Assembly: GCA_003500135.1 (NCBI GenBank)
Contig: DNTA01000075.1
Coordinates: 1-49,722 of the forward strand
Length of the DNA: 49,722 nucleotides
Source of the DNA: Cytophagales bacterium
Lineage (GTDB): Bacteria; Bacteroidota; Bacteroidia; Cytophagales; Cyclobacteriaceae
Direction: 5' to 3'
Notes under the pieces: model-generated
What the model was told of the DNA's origin: nothing
Seen by the model: only the letters and a program-made list of their open reading frames with translations
Databases searched by the model: none
Shown here: positions 8,732 through 15,979 of the stretch, piece by piece
How positions within the stretch are numbered: position 1 is the first letter of the stretch
Layout: every line of letters starts with the position of its first letter
Position numbers and translations under genes: made by a program

Positions 8732-9169
8732 TTATTGATCGTTTTCAGGAGTATTCACTGGCGTTTCTTCCGTTTTGGCAGCAATATAAAACTGCTCAAA
8801 ATCTTCGACATCACTGCGCACACTTTTGTAAATCCATAATAAGGCTGCGATGTCATCGGCAAATCCCAGCACTGGTATAAAGTCAGGGATCACATCCAAA
8901 GGGATCAGAAAATAGAGCACGCCACCGGTAATGGCCAGAAGTGTTTGCCAGGGAACAATTCTGTATTCACCTTTAATATATGCCTGGATCATTCTTATGA
9001 ATGTTACCAAGACGTGGGCCCCTTCTTTTATTGCCCCGGACTCCACTCCAATAGCGTTGAGTTTGTCAGAGGCTTTTGAAGCCAGTTTTTCCAGTTTTTC
9101 GGGACTATTGGCTATTTTAGATGCCCTTTCAGATAGGGCTGATAAATATCTTTTTACTTTTTCTCGCAT
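8732..9169 (-). CDS. DUF1232 (YkvA-like) membrane protein
   Basis: 145 residues. The DUF1232 core is clear: a hydrophobic hairpin with YFLIPLDVIPDFIPVLGFADD (near residues 86-106), followed by the conserved AALLWIYKSV helix. The N-terminal half is a charged, probably helical region of about 60 residues. The family is widespread in bacteria and its function is unsettled; the conserved PxDxIPD motif lies at the membrane surface. The stop abuts the DeoC-like start directly, and 16 bases separate it from the upstream membrane protein gene. Confidence 0.88.
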   Translation of the reverse strand: MREKVKRYLSALSERASKIANSPEKLEKLASKASDKLNAIGVESGAIKEGAHVLVTFIRMIQAYIKGEYRIVPWQTLLAITGGVLYFLIPLDVIPDFIPVLGFADDIAALLWIYKSVRSDVEDFEQFYIAAKTEETPVNTPENDQ

Positions 9170-9185
9170 ATCTTTGATTTAAGCG

Positions 9186-9707
9186 CTAAAAGATAGACCG
9201 AATTTCGTTTTTTACAAATGTTAAGGTTGCCTCCGTGGGATCACTTCCGTTTTCTGAAAGTTCTCCGACTATCTTTTTTGCCAAATCAAGACCGGAGGCC
9301 TTTTCATCCATGCCTTCAGCGGCAGAATTGATGATACTGATCACCTGTTCTACAGTGTTTTTTATCATATCCCAGCTTTCATTGCTCATATAAATCTGTT
9401 GCGACAGATTGTGATTGTATTCTTCTCGTATTTCATGGATCATGAGGGGCTGCAACTGGCGGGCAGGTATGTTGCCCTGGTTCAGCCTTAATAATAAATT
9501 ATTCAAACTGATCCGTTCAAGAAACAGACACATGCGTTCAAAAGCCTGCAAGCGTGTGGGCAATGCTGCTTTGGACATTTCGCGTTTAATGTCCAGTTGC
9601 TTTTCAGCTATTTCTTTTCGTATAAAGGAGCGAGCCATCAGGTACATGGCATATATTACTGCCGCTGCCGGCAATACAATCTTCAGAAGGTCAAGGAAGT
9701 CTTTCAT
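9186..9707 (-). CDS. Single-pass membrane protein of unknown function
   Basis: 173 residues from the ATG at 9707. A further ATG at 9749 would add 14 polar residues before the membrane helix and is less likely. The N-terminus MKDFLDLLKIVLPAAAVIY begins a single transmembrane helix, followed by a long charged helical region with RLQAFERMCLFLERI and a C-terminal helix ending VKNEIRSIF. I do not recognise the family with confidence, though similar short proteins are common in Bacteroidota. It is the first gene of the minus-strand block running to 272 and has no close upstream neighbour on that strand. Confidence 0.75.
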   Translation of the reverse strand: MKDFLDLLKIVLPAAAVIYAMYLMARSFIRKEIAEKQLDIKREMSKAALPTRLQAFERMCLFLERISLNNLLLRLNQGNIPARQLQPLMIHEIREEYNHNLSQQIYMSNESWDMIKNTVEQVISIINSAAEGMDEKASGLDLAKKIVGELSENGSDPTEATLTFVKNEIRSIF

Positions 9708-9862
9708 TGAATTTTTTCTATTCATCGAACAATGCCCGTAAATATACATTCCTTGATGAATTATAGATAATAGTTCGGCAATTTATCTGGATTTAGCTAA
9801 TATCTCAAATCAACAGGTGGAACCAATTATGGATTTGTTCAAATCGTTTTGTCGATTTCCAT

Positions 9863-9870
9863 TACTTTTG
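9863..9870 (+). promoter_or_regulatory. Bacteroidota -7 element candidate for the IscA-like gene
   Basis: TACTTTTG matches the TAnnTTTG core of the Bacteroidota primary sigma factor. It lies 57 bases before the IscA-like start, in the divergent gap after the 9707 gene. The expected upstream TTG is not at the usual 19-21 base spacing (the nearest are 11 and about 25 bases away), so the site is only moderately supported. Confidence 0.35.
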
Positions 9871-9927
9871 TGAATCAATTTCCGAGTAATACAGTTACAA
9901 AAGTCTAACTTTTATTAATAGGGCTTC

Positions 9928-10233
9928 ATGGCAGTAAAAATTAATCCCATTAGAATTACAGAAAGGGCGCTGGAACAAATTCAACACATAATGGAAGGGA
10001 AATCGATTCCTGAAGATTATGGATTGAGGGTTGGAGTAAAAGGGGGAGGATGTGAGGAAGTGTCATACATCATTGGTTTTGATGAAAAAACTGATCAGGA
10101 CAACGAATTTTTAATGAAAGGTATACGGCTTTTTATTGAAAAAAAAGACACGATGTACCTCATGGGAGTAGAAATAGATTATCTGGAAGAGGAATCCAAA
10201 AAGGGCTTTAAATTTCTTACGCCCGATCAGTAA
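9928..10233 (+). CDS. IscA/HesB-fold protein without the C-terminal cysteine pair
   Basis: 101 residues. The A-type Fe-S carrier fold is visible from ITERALEQI near the start through VGVKGGGCEEVSYIIGFD, whose single cysteine is C42, to KKGFKFLTPDQ. Standard IscA, SufA and ErpA proteins continue into a CGCG motif giving two more ligands; this one stops before it. The other frames downstream do not encode the missing motif, and the stop region overlaps folB, so this is not a simple frameshift. With one cysteine, classical cluster carrying is doubtful. It might bind a cluster as a dimer or serve another role. Confidence 0.85.
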   Translation: MAVKINPIRITERALEQIQHIMEGKSIPEDYGLRVGVKGGGCEEVSYIIGFDEKTDQDNEFLMKGIRLFIEKKDTMYLMGVEIDYLEEESKKGFKFLTPDQ

Positions 10234-10603
10234 GGTCCTTCCACCGGGGGTTGTCTTTTGCCAGAGTAACTGCCGCGCGGTGACAAACACCACCTATTGG
10301 AGGATTAAATTTTGAAATCGTTACGGTAATTGATTTTGTTTGAGGAAATGCTCCCAGTACACTATTGATAATTCTTGTGCCAATATTTTCGAGCAGCCGG
10401 CTGGGTTTGGCCATTTCACCTTTAATAATTTCATAAAGGCTTTCATAATTTATTGTTTCAGATAATTTATCATCTATACCGGCCTGGTATAGTTCAGTGT
10501 CTATCCAAACATCAACCGCATACTTATTACCGATTTTTTGCTCTTCATCATAAAAGCCGTGGTAAGCAAAAAACTCGAGGCCCTCAAGCGAAATTCTTCC
10601 CAT
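10217..10603 (-). CDS. folB: Dihydroneopterin aldolase
   Basis: 128 residues, the usual length. The family pattern is clear: ISLEGLEFFAYHGFYDEEQ with the catalytic-site glutamate E21, INYESLY (51-57) with the active-site tyrosine Y53, LLENIG (70-75) with substrate-binding E72, and VTISKFNPPIGG with catalytic lysine K98. It converts dihydroneopterin to 6-hydroxymethyl-dihydropterin and glycolaldehyde in cytoplasmic folate synthesis. The start is one base from the stop of the DivIVA-like gene, so it is probably transcribed with it. Its last 17 bases overlap the end of the convergent IscA-like gene. Confidence 0.95.
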   Translation of the reverse strand: MGRISLEGLEFFAYHGFYDEEQKIGNKYAVDVWIDTELYQAGIDDKLSETINYESLYEIIKGEMAKPSRLLENIGTRIINSVLGAFPQTKSITVTISKFNPPIGGVCHRAAVTLAKDNPRWKDLTDRA

Positions 10604-10604
10604 A

Positions 10605-11321
10605 TTATTCTATTGTATCGAAAAATGATCCGCTTTCTTTCGATTCTTTTGAGTTGTCTTTCACTGTTTCCTTTTGTTTTTTCTTAATCTCCGGAAGTTT
10701 CAGGTCCTCGATTTCCGCCTTAAACTTTTCAAGATAATTGCTCTCTTCAACCCGGGCTGCAAAATCTTTTGCGGCTTTCAAATGTTGGTCAATATTGAAC
10801 CTGTCTTTTTTCGCCTTAAAGTTTTCTACTCGCTCCAAGGTGTCGGAAGTGAAGTTCTTTAATTCTGAGATCAGGTTTTCTTTCAGGGCCATGATCATGC
10901 TGTACGACTGCTCAAGGTCTTTTATTTCGGTCAGTGTGTTTGTTACAATATCTTTAGCTTGGTGTTCCGCCTTTTCAATCATGTCTTTGGCTTTCTTTTT
11001 GGTATCTGACATGATGTTCTCCGACTTCATCTTTGTTTCTTTCAACTGAAGCTCGGCGGCTTTATTGGCCTGCTGGATCATGTTGTTGCCCGTATCTTCG
11101 GCAGTTTTGAGAGTTTTGAAAAGAGAGTTTTCTACTTCGCGGAGTTTGTCCACTTCGCGCTCAGTTGCTTCCAGCTTTATTTTTAGTTCTTTGTTTTCGT
11201 CTATTAATTTTTCCCATTCGTGCGATAGCGATAGCAAAAAAGCATTCACTTCATCTTTATCATAGCCTCTGAAAACCTTTTCAAAGCCTTTTTGCCGAAT
11301 TTCGATAGGTGTAATTTTCAT
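10605..11321 (-). CDS. DivIVA-domain coiled-coil protein
   Basis: 238 residues from the ATG at 11321; an ATG at 11375 would add 18 residues outside the conserved domain. The N-terminus MKITPIEIRQKGFEKVFRG followed by YDKDEVNAFL is the DivIVA/GpsB membrane-binding domain signature. Most of the rest is coiled coil, including long lysine- and glutamate-rich heptads from about residue 45 to 190, and a disordered charged tail. Known DivIVA proteins sense membrane curvature and recruit division or polar proteins in Gram-positives. Related proteins occur in Bacteroidota with less clear roles. It precedes folB by one base on the same strand. Confidence 0.88.
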   Translation of the reverse strand: MKITPIEIRQKGFEKVFRGYDKDEVNAFLLSLSHEWEKLIDENKELKIKLEATEREVDKLREVENSLFKTLKTAEDTGNNMIQQANKAAELQLKETKMKSENIMSDTKKKAKDMIEKAEHQAKDIVTNTLTEIKDLEQSYSMIMALKENLISELKNFTSDTLERVENFKAKKDRFNIDQHLKAAKDFAARVEESNYLEKFKAEIEDLKLPEIKKKQKETVKDNSKESKESGSFFDTIE

Positions 11322-11519
11322 TTTTTCTTTTGTTAAAATTTCATTTGACCACGCTTCGCAAACTAAACGTGACATAAAAAAAAGTAGCGCTTTGTTTGCT
11401 CAATGTCAAGAAACTTTGCTTTCCAGAAGCGATCTTCTCATGAAAAAAAATCCAATGGCCCGGATGTCACATGTAATATTTAAGATGCAAAATACAAATT
11501 TTAGCCATAAATCATTCAA

Positions 11520-12434
11520 TTATAGCTCATTAAACTGTAAGCGCCAGACCATAGCGCTTCGGTCATCACTACATGATACCAATTGCCGTTCCCTCTTTTT
11601 CCACAATAATTTATTGACCGAATTGCCATGGCCACCATGTCTGGGCTTATCGATCACCTTGAGTAGTTGGAAACTCCCGGCATCCCAGATTTTTATGGTT
11701 TTGTCTTTACTCGCTGTAGCAAAATGCCTGCCGTCTTTGGCGAATTCGATAAAATTGATAGTGTACATATGAGCTACAATATTCTCATGCAGGCTCCAGT
11801 CATCTGTGGACCAAATATTCAGATGGGCATCGCGGCCGCCGCTGATCAGATATTTTCCGTCAGGAGAAAAGGAGAGGCAAAATACGCTATTTCTATGCGC
11901 TTCTTTTATAGGGTATACCTCATGTGTTTTAAGTGATATTACATAGATATTATTGTCACTGTAACCGGCAGCAATTATTGGTTCTGTAGGGTGTTTGGCA
12001 AGTGTCCGGCAACTTTTATCGCTCAATTTAAATTGGTGTTTGAGTTCGTAAGTGGTTAAATCAAGCATATAAATAATGCCGTTTCCGCCGCCTGCAAAAA
12101 GCAGGTTGCCATCTGTAAGCAGGCTGTAAAAAGGACAGGTTGAAAGTTGGATCGATTTTTCGTGTTTTCTGCTGTCCAGGTCAATCAGGTGGACACCTAA
12201 ATGGTTTTGTGCGACTATCAATTTGTTGCGATTTCTTTCAAATAATGCTGTATAGGATGACCCGTCGAGCTTGGCCAGTAAAGTTCCTTCACCAGGCTTT
12301 TCAATATCCCACTCCGCAATTAGTCCATCACCTCCGGCAGTGTAAAAACGGCTGCTGTCATAGTCGCCTGCCAGTGCGAAAATACTGTCCTTATGTCCCT
12401 GAAAAGCTGCTTTTTTTTCAACGGCTACCTTCAT
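11520..12434 (-). CDS. WD40-repeat beta-propeller protein
   Basis: 304 residues made almost wholly of WD40 repeats. I count seven blades at about 11-43, 56-86, 98-125, 139-166, 179-208, 221-250 and 266-298. Typical elements are FSPDGKYLISGGRDAHLNIW and FATASKDKTIKIWD. There is no signal peptide, so a cytoplasmic interaction scaffold is expected; no enzymatic domain is attached. It is divergent from the phosphopantetheinyl transferase gene. About 200 bases (11322-11519) separate its stop from the DivIVA start on the same strand, so it is probably a separate unit. Confidence 0.92.
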   Translation of the reverse strand: MKVAVEKKAAFQGHKDSIFALAGDYDSSRFYTAGGDGLIAEWDIEKPGEGTLLAKLDGSSYTALFERNRNKLIVAQNHLGVHLIDLDSRKHEKSIQLSTCPFYSLLTDGNLLFAGGGNGIIYMLDLTTYELKHQFKLSDKSCRTLAKHPTEPIIAAGYSDNNIYVISLKTHEVYPIKEAHRNSVFCLSFSPDGKYLISGGRDAHLNIWSTDDWSLHENIVAHMYTINFIEFAKDGRHFATASKDKTIKIWDAGSFQLLKVIDKPRHGGHGNSVNKLLWKKRERQLVSCSDDRSAMVWRLQFNEL

Positions 12435-12438
12435 GATA

Positions 12439-12470
12439 TTGAACTGAGATTCGAGAAATTTTTATATTTG
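12439..12470 (+). promoter_or_regulatory. Bacteroidota-type promoter for the phosphopantetheinyl transferase gene
   Basis: TTG (12439-12441), then a 21-base spacer, then TATATTTG (12463-12470) fits the TTG-N19-21-TAnnTTTG consensus. Transcription would start near 12477, leaving a leader of about 110 bases before the ATG at 12586. I see no strong hairpin in that leader. Confidence 0.6.
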
Positions 12471-12585
12471 AAGTAAAACTCACTATTTGGATTTAACAAA
12501 CAAGCCGCGAATTTACTTGAACATCAAATCCAAACAACGTATCATTACAGTTTTTGTTAAGTGTTATATGATATAACCCAGCGAA

Positions 12586-13221
12586 ATGCCAGTTTATAAA
12601 AAAGGAAAAATAAATGCCAATTCTTATTGGTGTATGTGGGAAATCACCGAGTCGCTCGAGCAGTTGGAACAGAATGTTATCTTAAGCGAAGAAAGCAAGG
12701 AGGAATTGTCTTTGGTACATCACCCGACAAAGCGAAAAGAATCACTGGCAAGCAGAAGGTGTTTACAGGAAATATTCAAAGATTTGGGAGAGTCCTATTA
12801 CGGCATTGTCAAAGACGAATATAATAAGCCTCATTTAGTCGGGCATAAATATCATATTTCGATATCTCACAGTTCACCGTTTGCGGTTGCTATATTGCAC
12901 AAAAAGCTTCCGGTAGGTATCGATATTGAAAAACCCCAGGATAAATTACTGAAAGTAGCCCCCAGGTTTCTCAATAATTGGGAGTATGAAGATGCAGGTG
13001 AGGATATAAATAAGTTATGTGTTTACTGGGCTGGCAAGGAAGCGATATACAAGTTGAAGGGAAAGCGAAATTTAAGCTTTAGAGAGGATATCAGAATAGC
13101 GCCATTCGACCTTGTAAAAAGAGACGTGATTAAGTCTGAATTCAGGGCTGGTAAGAAGTTTTCTAAAATCGCTTTGAATTATTGGGAAATCAAGGGCAAT
13201 TACATCGTGTTCTGTTTTTAA
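12586..13221 (+). CDS. 4'-phosphopantetheinyl transferase (Sfp/HetI type)
   Basis: 211 residues, the Sfp-like length. Motifs are ISISHSS (91-97), GIDIE (111-115) with magnesium ligands D113 and E115, and WAGKEAIYK (148-156) with catalytic E152 and coenzyme-A-contacting lysines. The enzyme transfers phosphopantetheine from CoA to a conserved serine of acyl or peptidyl carrier proteins. No carrier protein, polyketide or NRPS gene is in the window, so it may serve fatty acid synthesis or a distant cluster. The stop directly abuts the convergent SirB1-like gene. Confidence 0.92.
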   Translation: MPVYKKGKINANSYWCMWEITESLEQLEQNVILSEESKEELSLVHHPTKRKESLASRRCLQEIFKDLGESYYGIVKDEYNKPHLVGHKYHISISHSSPFAVAILHKKLPVGIDIEKPQDKLLKVAPRFLNNWEYEDAGEDINKLCVYWAGKEAIYKLKGKRNLSFREDIRIAPFDLVKRDVIKSEFRAGKKFSKIALNYWEIKGNYIVFCF

Positions 13222-14085
13222 TTACAACAATCCCTCGGGCTCATTGCTGACAGCGTAGAGCAATTTTTTCATTTCATCTACTTTATGGTGTTCCCCAAGT
13301 TTTTCAAAAGAGATAATCAGGTTACGGAACACCCTTTTAATTATATCGAGGTTACTGCAAGGCTCAAAGTAGCTATCGATGGGGTTTAAATTAAGCTGGT
13401 TTATATAGTTTTCGATATCCGCCTTTGAAAAAATCAGGCCTCTGTTAAAAACATTTATATAAAACTGCAATTCCTCGGCTTTGTAAGTGAGGATAAATAG
13501 ATTTGGCAGGTTCACACCGTACACGGGCAGATTCAATTTTTGCGCAAGTAGCATATATACCACGCAAAGTGAAATTGGGTTGCCTCGTTTTGTTTCCAAT
13601 ACAACATTGATCATCGAGTTTCCCGGCGCATGGAAATTTTTGGTATTGGCAGTGAACTTCTTTTTGGTAAACATGACATTGTTCAGGATTTTCACCTGGT
13701 CAAAAGGGTGGATGTCTTGTTTAAAGTCCAGCCAAACCTCGTAGAACAGCTGCTCAATTTCCTGTTTCAAATAGGAAAACTCCAGGTCGGGGTATTGATA
13801 AGATGCAACCAGCCACATACCTTCAAGCAAATCATGATTACCATCTTCTCGCCAATTGACCAATTTGCTCTTGAGTTCGTCAAATTGAAGGGTATGGATA
13901 AGGTCTTCAATTCTTCTCTGAGTAGTCGGGTTAAAATTTTGCTCCCAATGCCTTTCCAGATAAGGAATCACCTCGTTTCCCAGCGAAATGATTTTTTCCT
14001 CTACCTGGTTTACAATTTGCCTGTCTTCATCGTCGAGCAATGATACGAGCGCTTTTAATTCCCTATTGTTCAATTCTTCTTCCAT
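13222..14085 (-). CDS. SirB1/transglutaminase-like protein
   Basis: 287 residues from the ATG at 14085 (MEEELNNREL); an ATG at 14112 would add nine unlikely residues. The conserved stretch is MINVVLETKRGNPISLCVVY, followed by LAQKLNLPVYGVNLP, typical of the SirB1 family, which shares the transglutaminase-like fold. In many homologues a histidine follows that motif (PGHF); here it is PNLF, so a classical Cys-His-Asp triad is not evident. The N-terminal 100 residues are a helical, charged region. The role is unknown. It is transcribed convergently with the PPTase gene with no spacer. Confidence 0.8.
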   Translation of the reverse strand: MEEELNNRELKALVSLLDDEDRQIVNQVEEKIISLGNEVIPYLERHWEQNFNPTTQRRIEDLIHTLQFDELKSKLVNWREDGNHDLLEGMWLVASYQYPDLEFSYLKQEIEQLFYEVWLDFKQDIHPFDQVKILNNVMFTKKKFTANTKNFHAPGNSMINVVLETKRGNPISLCVVYMLLAQKLNLPVYGVNLPNLFILTYKAEELQFYINVFNRGLIFSKADIENYINQLNLNPIDSYFEPCSNLDIIKRVFRNLIISFEKLGEHHKVDEMKKLLYAVSNEPEGLL

Positions 14086-14188
14086 AAAAATGCAATCAGC
14101 ATGGCGACCCAAAATATTTAAGTTACGGCAAAAAAGTAAAATATTCCAATTGCAATAAAGAAAATAGAAAATCTAAATCAGGCAATTA

Positions 14189-15103
14189 TTAAAAAACTGA
14201 AAACTGAACGTATCGCCCGGGATTTTGCTTGAGATCAATTAATAGCGAATCCAAATCCCTTGCCGTATTATTTAGATTGATGTAAAGCGAATCGTCATTT
14301 ACCAGTTTGCCGAGTGTTCCCTTGCCCTCATCAATTTTCTTCAAGGTTGAATTCAGATTGGCCAGCGTTGTATCAAGCTTATGAACTGTTTGACTGAACT
14401 GAATGTTATTCAAACTGTCGCCCAAAACCTGATATTCCCGCAACACAGGCCTCATGTCCGATTGAAGCGCCAGAAGGGAGTCGGCATTGGCATTGAGTTT
14501 AAATAGCAGCTGTTGAATATTGGCCTGATTGCGCGCCAGCAGTGTGTTTAACCGTAATGTAAAATTTTCGATATTGGTAAATGTGCCATCGAGCTTTTCA
14601 CGATTATCTACCAGTATTGCCAGCGCTTCGTTAAGTCTGGCTATTGTGGTTTCAAGATTGTCAGCAATAGGTTTTCCGCTTTCTTCCAAAAAAGCCGCGA
14701 TACCGGCATCGACTTCTGATTTTAATGTGTCGCCTTCCTTTAATAGCCCCCTGTCGCCCACAGGCAAAAATACTTCAATGGCTTTACTGCCAAGTAGGTC
14801 GGTGTTCATCAATTTAGCGCTGGCGCCTTTCTTGATCTTAATTTCGCCGTCTATATCCATTTCCACCAAAACGAGGTTGCCACGGTCTTGCATAATGCGG
14901 ATTTTGCTTACAGCCCCAACGTTCAAACCATTGATAATGATCGGGTTGGAAACTTTTAGGCCGTCGATGTTTTCATAGACCGCGTAATATTTGGAATTGG
15001 AAGTAAAAAGGTCTTTACCTTTCAGATACTGGAATCCGAAATAAAGGATAGTGATTGAAATAATGGCCAATAAGCCCACTTTTAGTTCTTTAGATACGCT
15101 CAC
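14189..15103 (-). CDS. MCE/MlaD-family lipid transport substrate-binding protein
   Basis: 304 residues. An N-terminal transmembrane anchor (VGLLAIISITILYFGFQYL, about 9-27) is followed by one MCE domain near 38-115 with NIDGLKVSNPIIINGLNVG. The rest is a long helical region rich in asparagine and leucine, ending in QFSVF. Known MCE proteins form periplasmic hexamers that move phospholipids between the membranes, fed by an ABC transporter (MlaEF type). No such permease or ATPase is in this window. It lies 11 bases downstream of the murein amidase gene on the same strand. Confidence 0.9.
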   Translation of the reverse strand: MSVSKELKVGLLAIISITILYFGFQYLKGKDLFTSNSKYYAVYENIDGLKVSNPIIINGLNVGAVSKIRIMQDRGNLVLVEMDIDGEIKIKKGASAKLMNTDLLGSKAIEVFLPVGDRGLLKEGDTLKSEVDAGIAAFLEESGKPIADNLETTIARLNEALAILVDNREKLDGTFTNIENFTLRLNTLLARNQANIQQLLFKLNANADSLLALQSDMRPVLREYQVLGDSLNNIQFSQTVHKLDTTLANLNSTLKKIDEGKGTLGKLVNDDSLYINLNNTARDLDSLLIDLKQNPGRYVQFSVF

Positions 15104-15114
15104 GGAGTTTGGTT

Positions 15115-15903
15115 TTAATGTGCGTTTTCAATTTCGTTTTTATAATCGCGGAAAGCCCTGAATATGCCCGATGCGATGTAGGTCTGGCCCAAATCGTCAT
15201 TTAAGTATTTTTCTTCTTTGGGATTACTCAAATACCCGACTTCTACCAATATACTTGGCATTGAAGTGCGGTAGAGCACCCAAAAACCAGCCTGCTTGAC
15301 CCCACGACTTTTACGACCTACCCTATTTTTGAATTGATCTTCCACCTTTTGAGCCAGTGAAAGACTATTTTCAAGATAAGCATTTTGATACAGGGAAAAC
15401 AAAATGTGGGATTCCGGGGCATTCGGATCGAAACCTTCATAGCGTTCCTCATAATTTTCCTCGAGCAAAATCACGGAATTCTCTCTTTTTGCCACTTCAA
15501 GGTTTGCTTCAGAGGTATGTAAACCCATCACATAAGTTTCTGTACCGTATATTTTTTCCTTATTGCGCGGAACGGCATTGCAATGTATGGATATAAACAC
15601 GTCGGCACCATTTTTGTTGGCCAATTGGGCACGTTGTTCTAATTCTACAAAGGTGTCATTATCTCGTGTATATATTACTTCCACATCTTTTAAGTACTTA
15701 TTTATGATACTGCCCAATTCCCGGGCAATTTTCAAAGCGACATCTTTTTCTTTAGAGAATTTTCCAATTGTTCCACTATCTTTGCCCCCGTGTCCGGCAT
15801 CAATTACCACCTTATTCACCCGGATGTCCCTTACACCCACCGGGATAAAGGATGCCAGGGTGAAGAGAAGGGTCAATGATATGATGCTGACAAAATTTTT
15901 CAC
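15115..15903 (-). CDS. N-acetylmuramoyl-L-alanine amidase (Amidase_3)
   Basis: 262 residues. The N-terminus MKNFVSIISLTLLFTLASF is a signal peptide or anchor. The zinc site is complete: H38 in DAGHGG, E52 in KEKDVAL and H107 in ISIHCNA, plus the catalytic E221 in LVEVGYLSN. It cleaves the amide bond between N-acetylmuramic acid and L-alanine in peptidoglycan, in the periplasm. It has no LysM or AMIN domain. Its 11-base distance from the MCE gene suggests co-expression. The gene is divergent from lptD, so envelope genes lie on both sides of the 15904-15979 gap. Confidence 0.94.
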   Translation of the reverse strand: MKNFVSIISLTLLFTLASFIPVGVRDIRVNKVVIDAGHGGKDSGTIGKFSKEKDVALKIARELGSIINKYLKDVEVIYTRDNDTFVELEQRAQLANKNGADVFISIHCNAVPRNKEKIYGTETYVMGLHTSEANLEVAKRENSVILLEENYEERYEGFDPNAPESHILFSLYQNAYLENSLSLAQKVEDQFKNRVGRKSRGVKQAGFWVLYRTSMPSILVEVGYLSNPKEEKYLNDDLGQTYIASGIFRAFRDYKNEIENAH

Positions 15904-15979
15904 TAGTTTTCTTTTAATCGTATTGGTTGCTTTAACTTTACGTAAAAATCATAATTTTTATTTAAATCTGAAAAAAGGG

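Noticed and set aside
10234..10300. Possible frameshift hiding the CGCG tail of the IscA-like gene
   Set aside because: None of the plus-strand frames after the stop encodes a CGCG-like motif, and the bases are part of folB on the other strand.
11430..11470. Minus-strand ATCC/GGAT hairpin followed by a T-run, downstream of the WD40 gene
   Set aside because: The stem has only four pairs and an eight-base loop, too weak for an intrinsic terminator despite the T-run.
15563..15979. Upstream extension of the lptD frame, open to 15563
   Set aside because: It is antisense to the amidase gene, carries no signal peptide at its own start and has no family resemblance. The real start is near the signal peptide.
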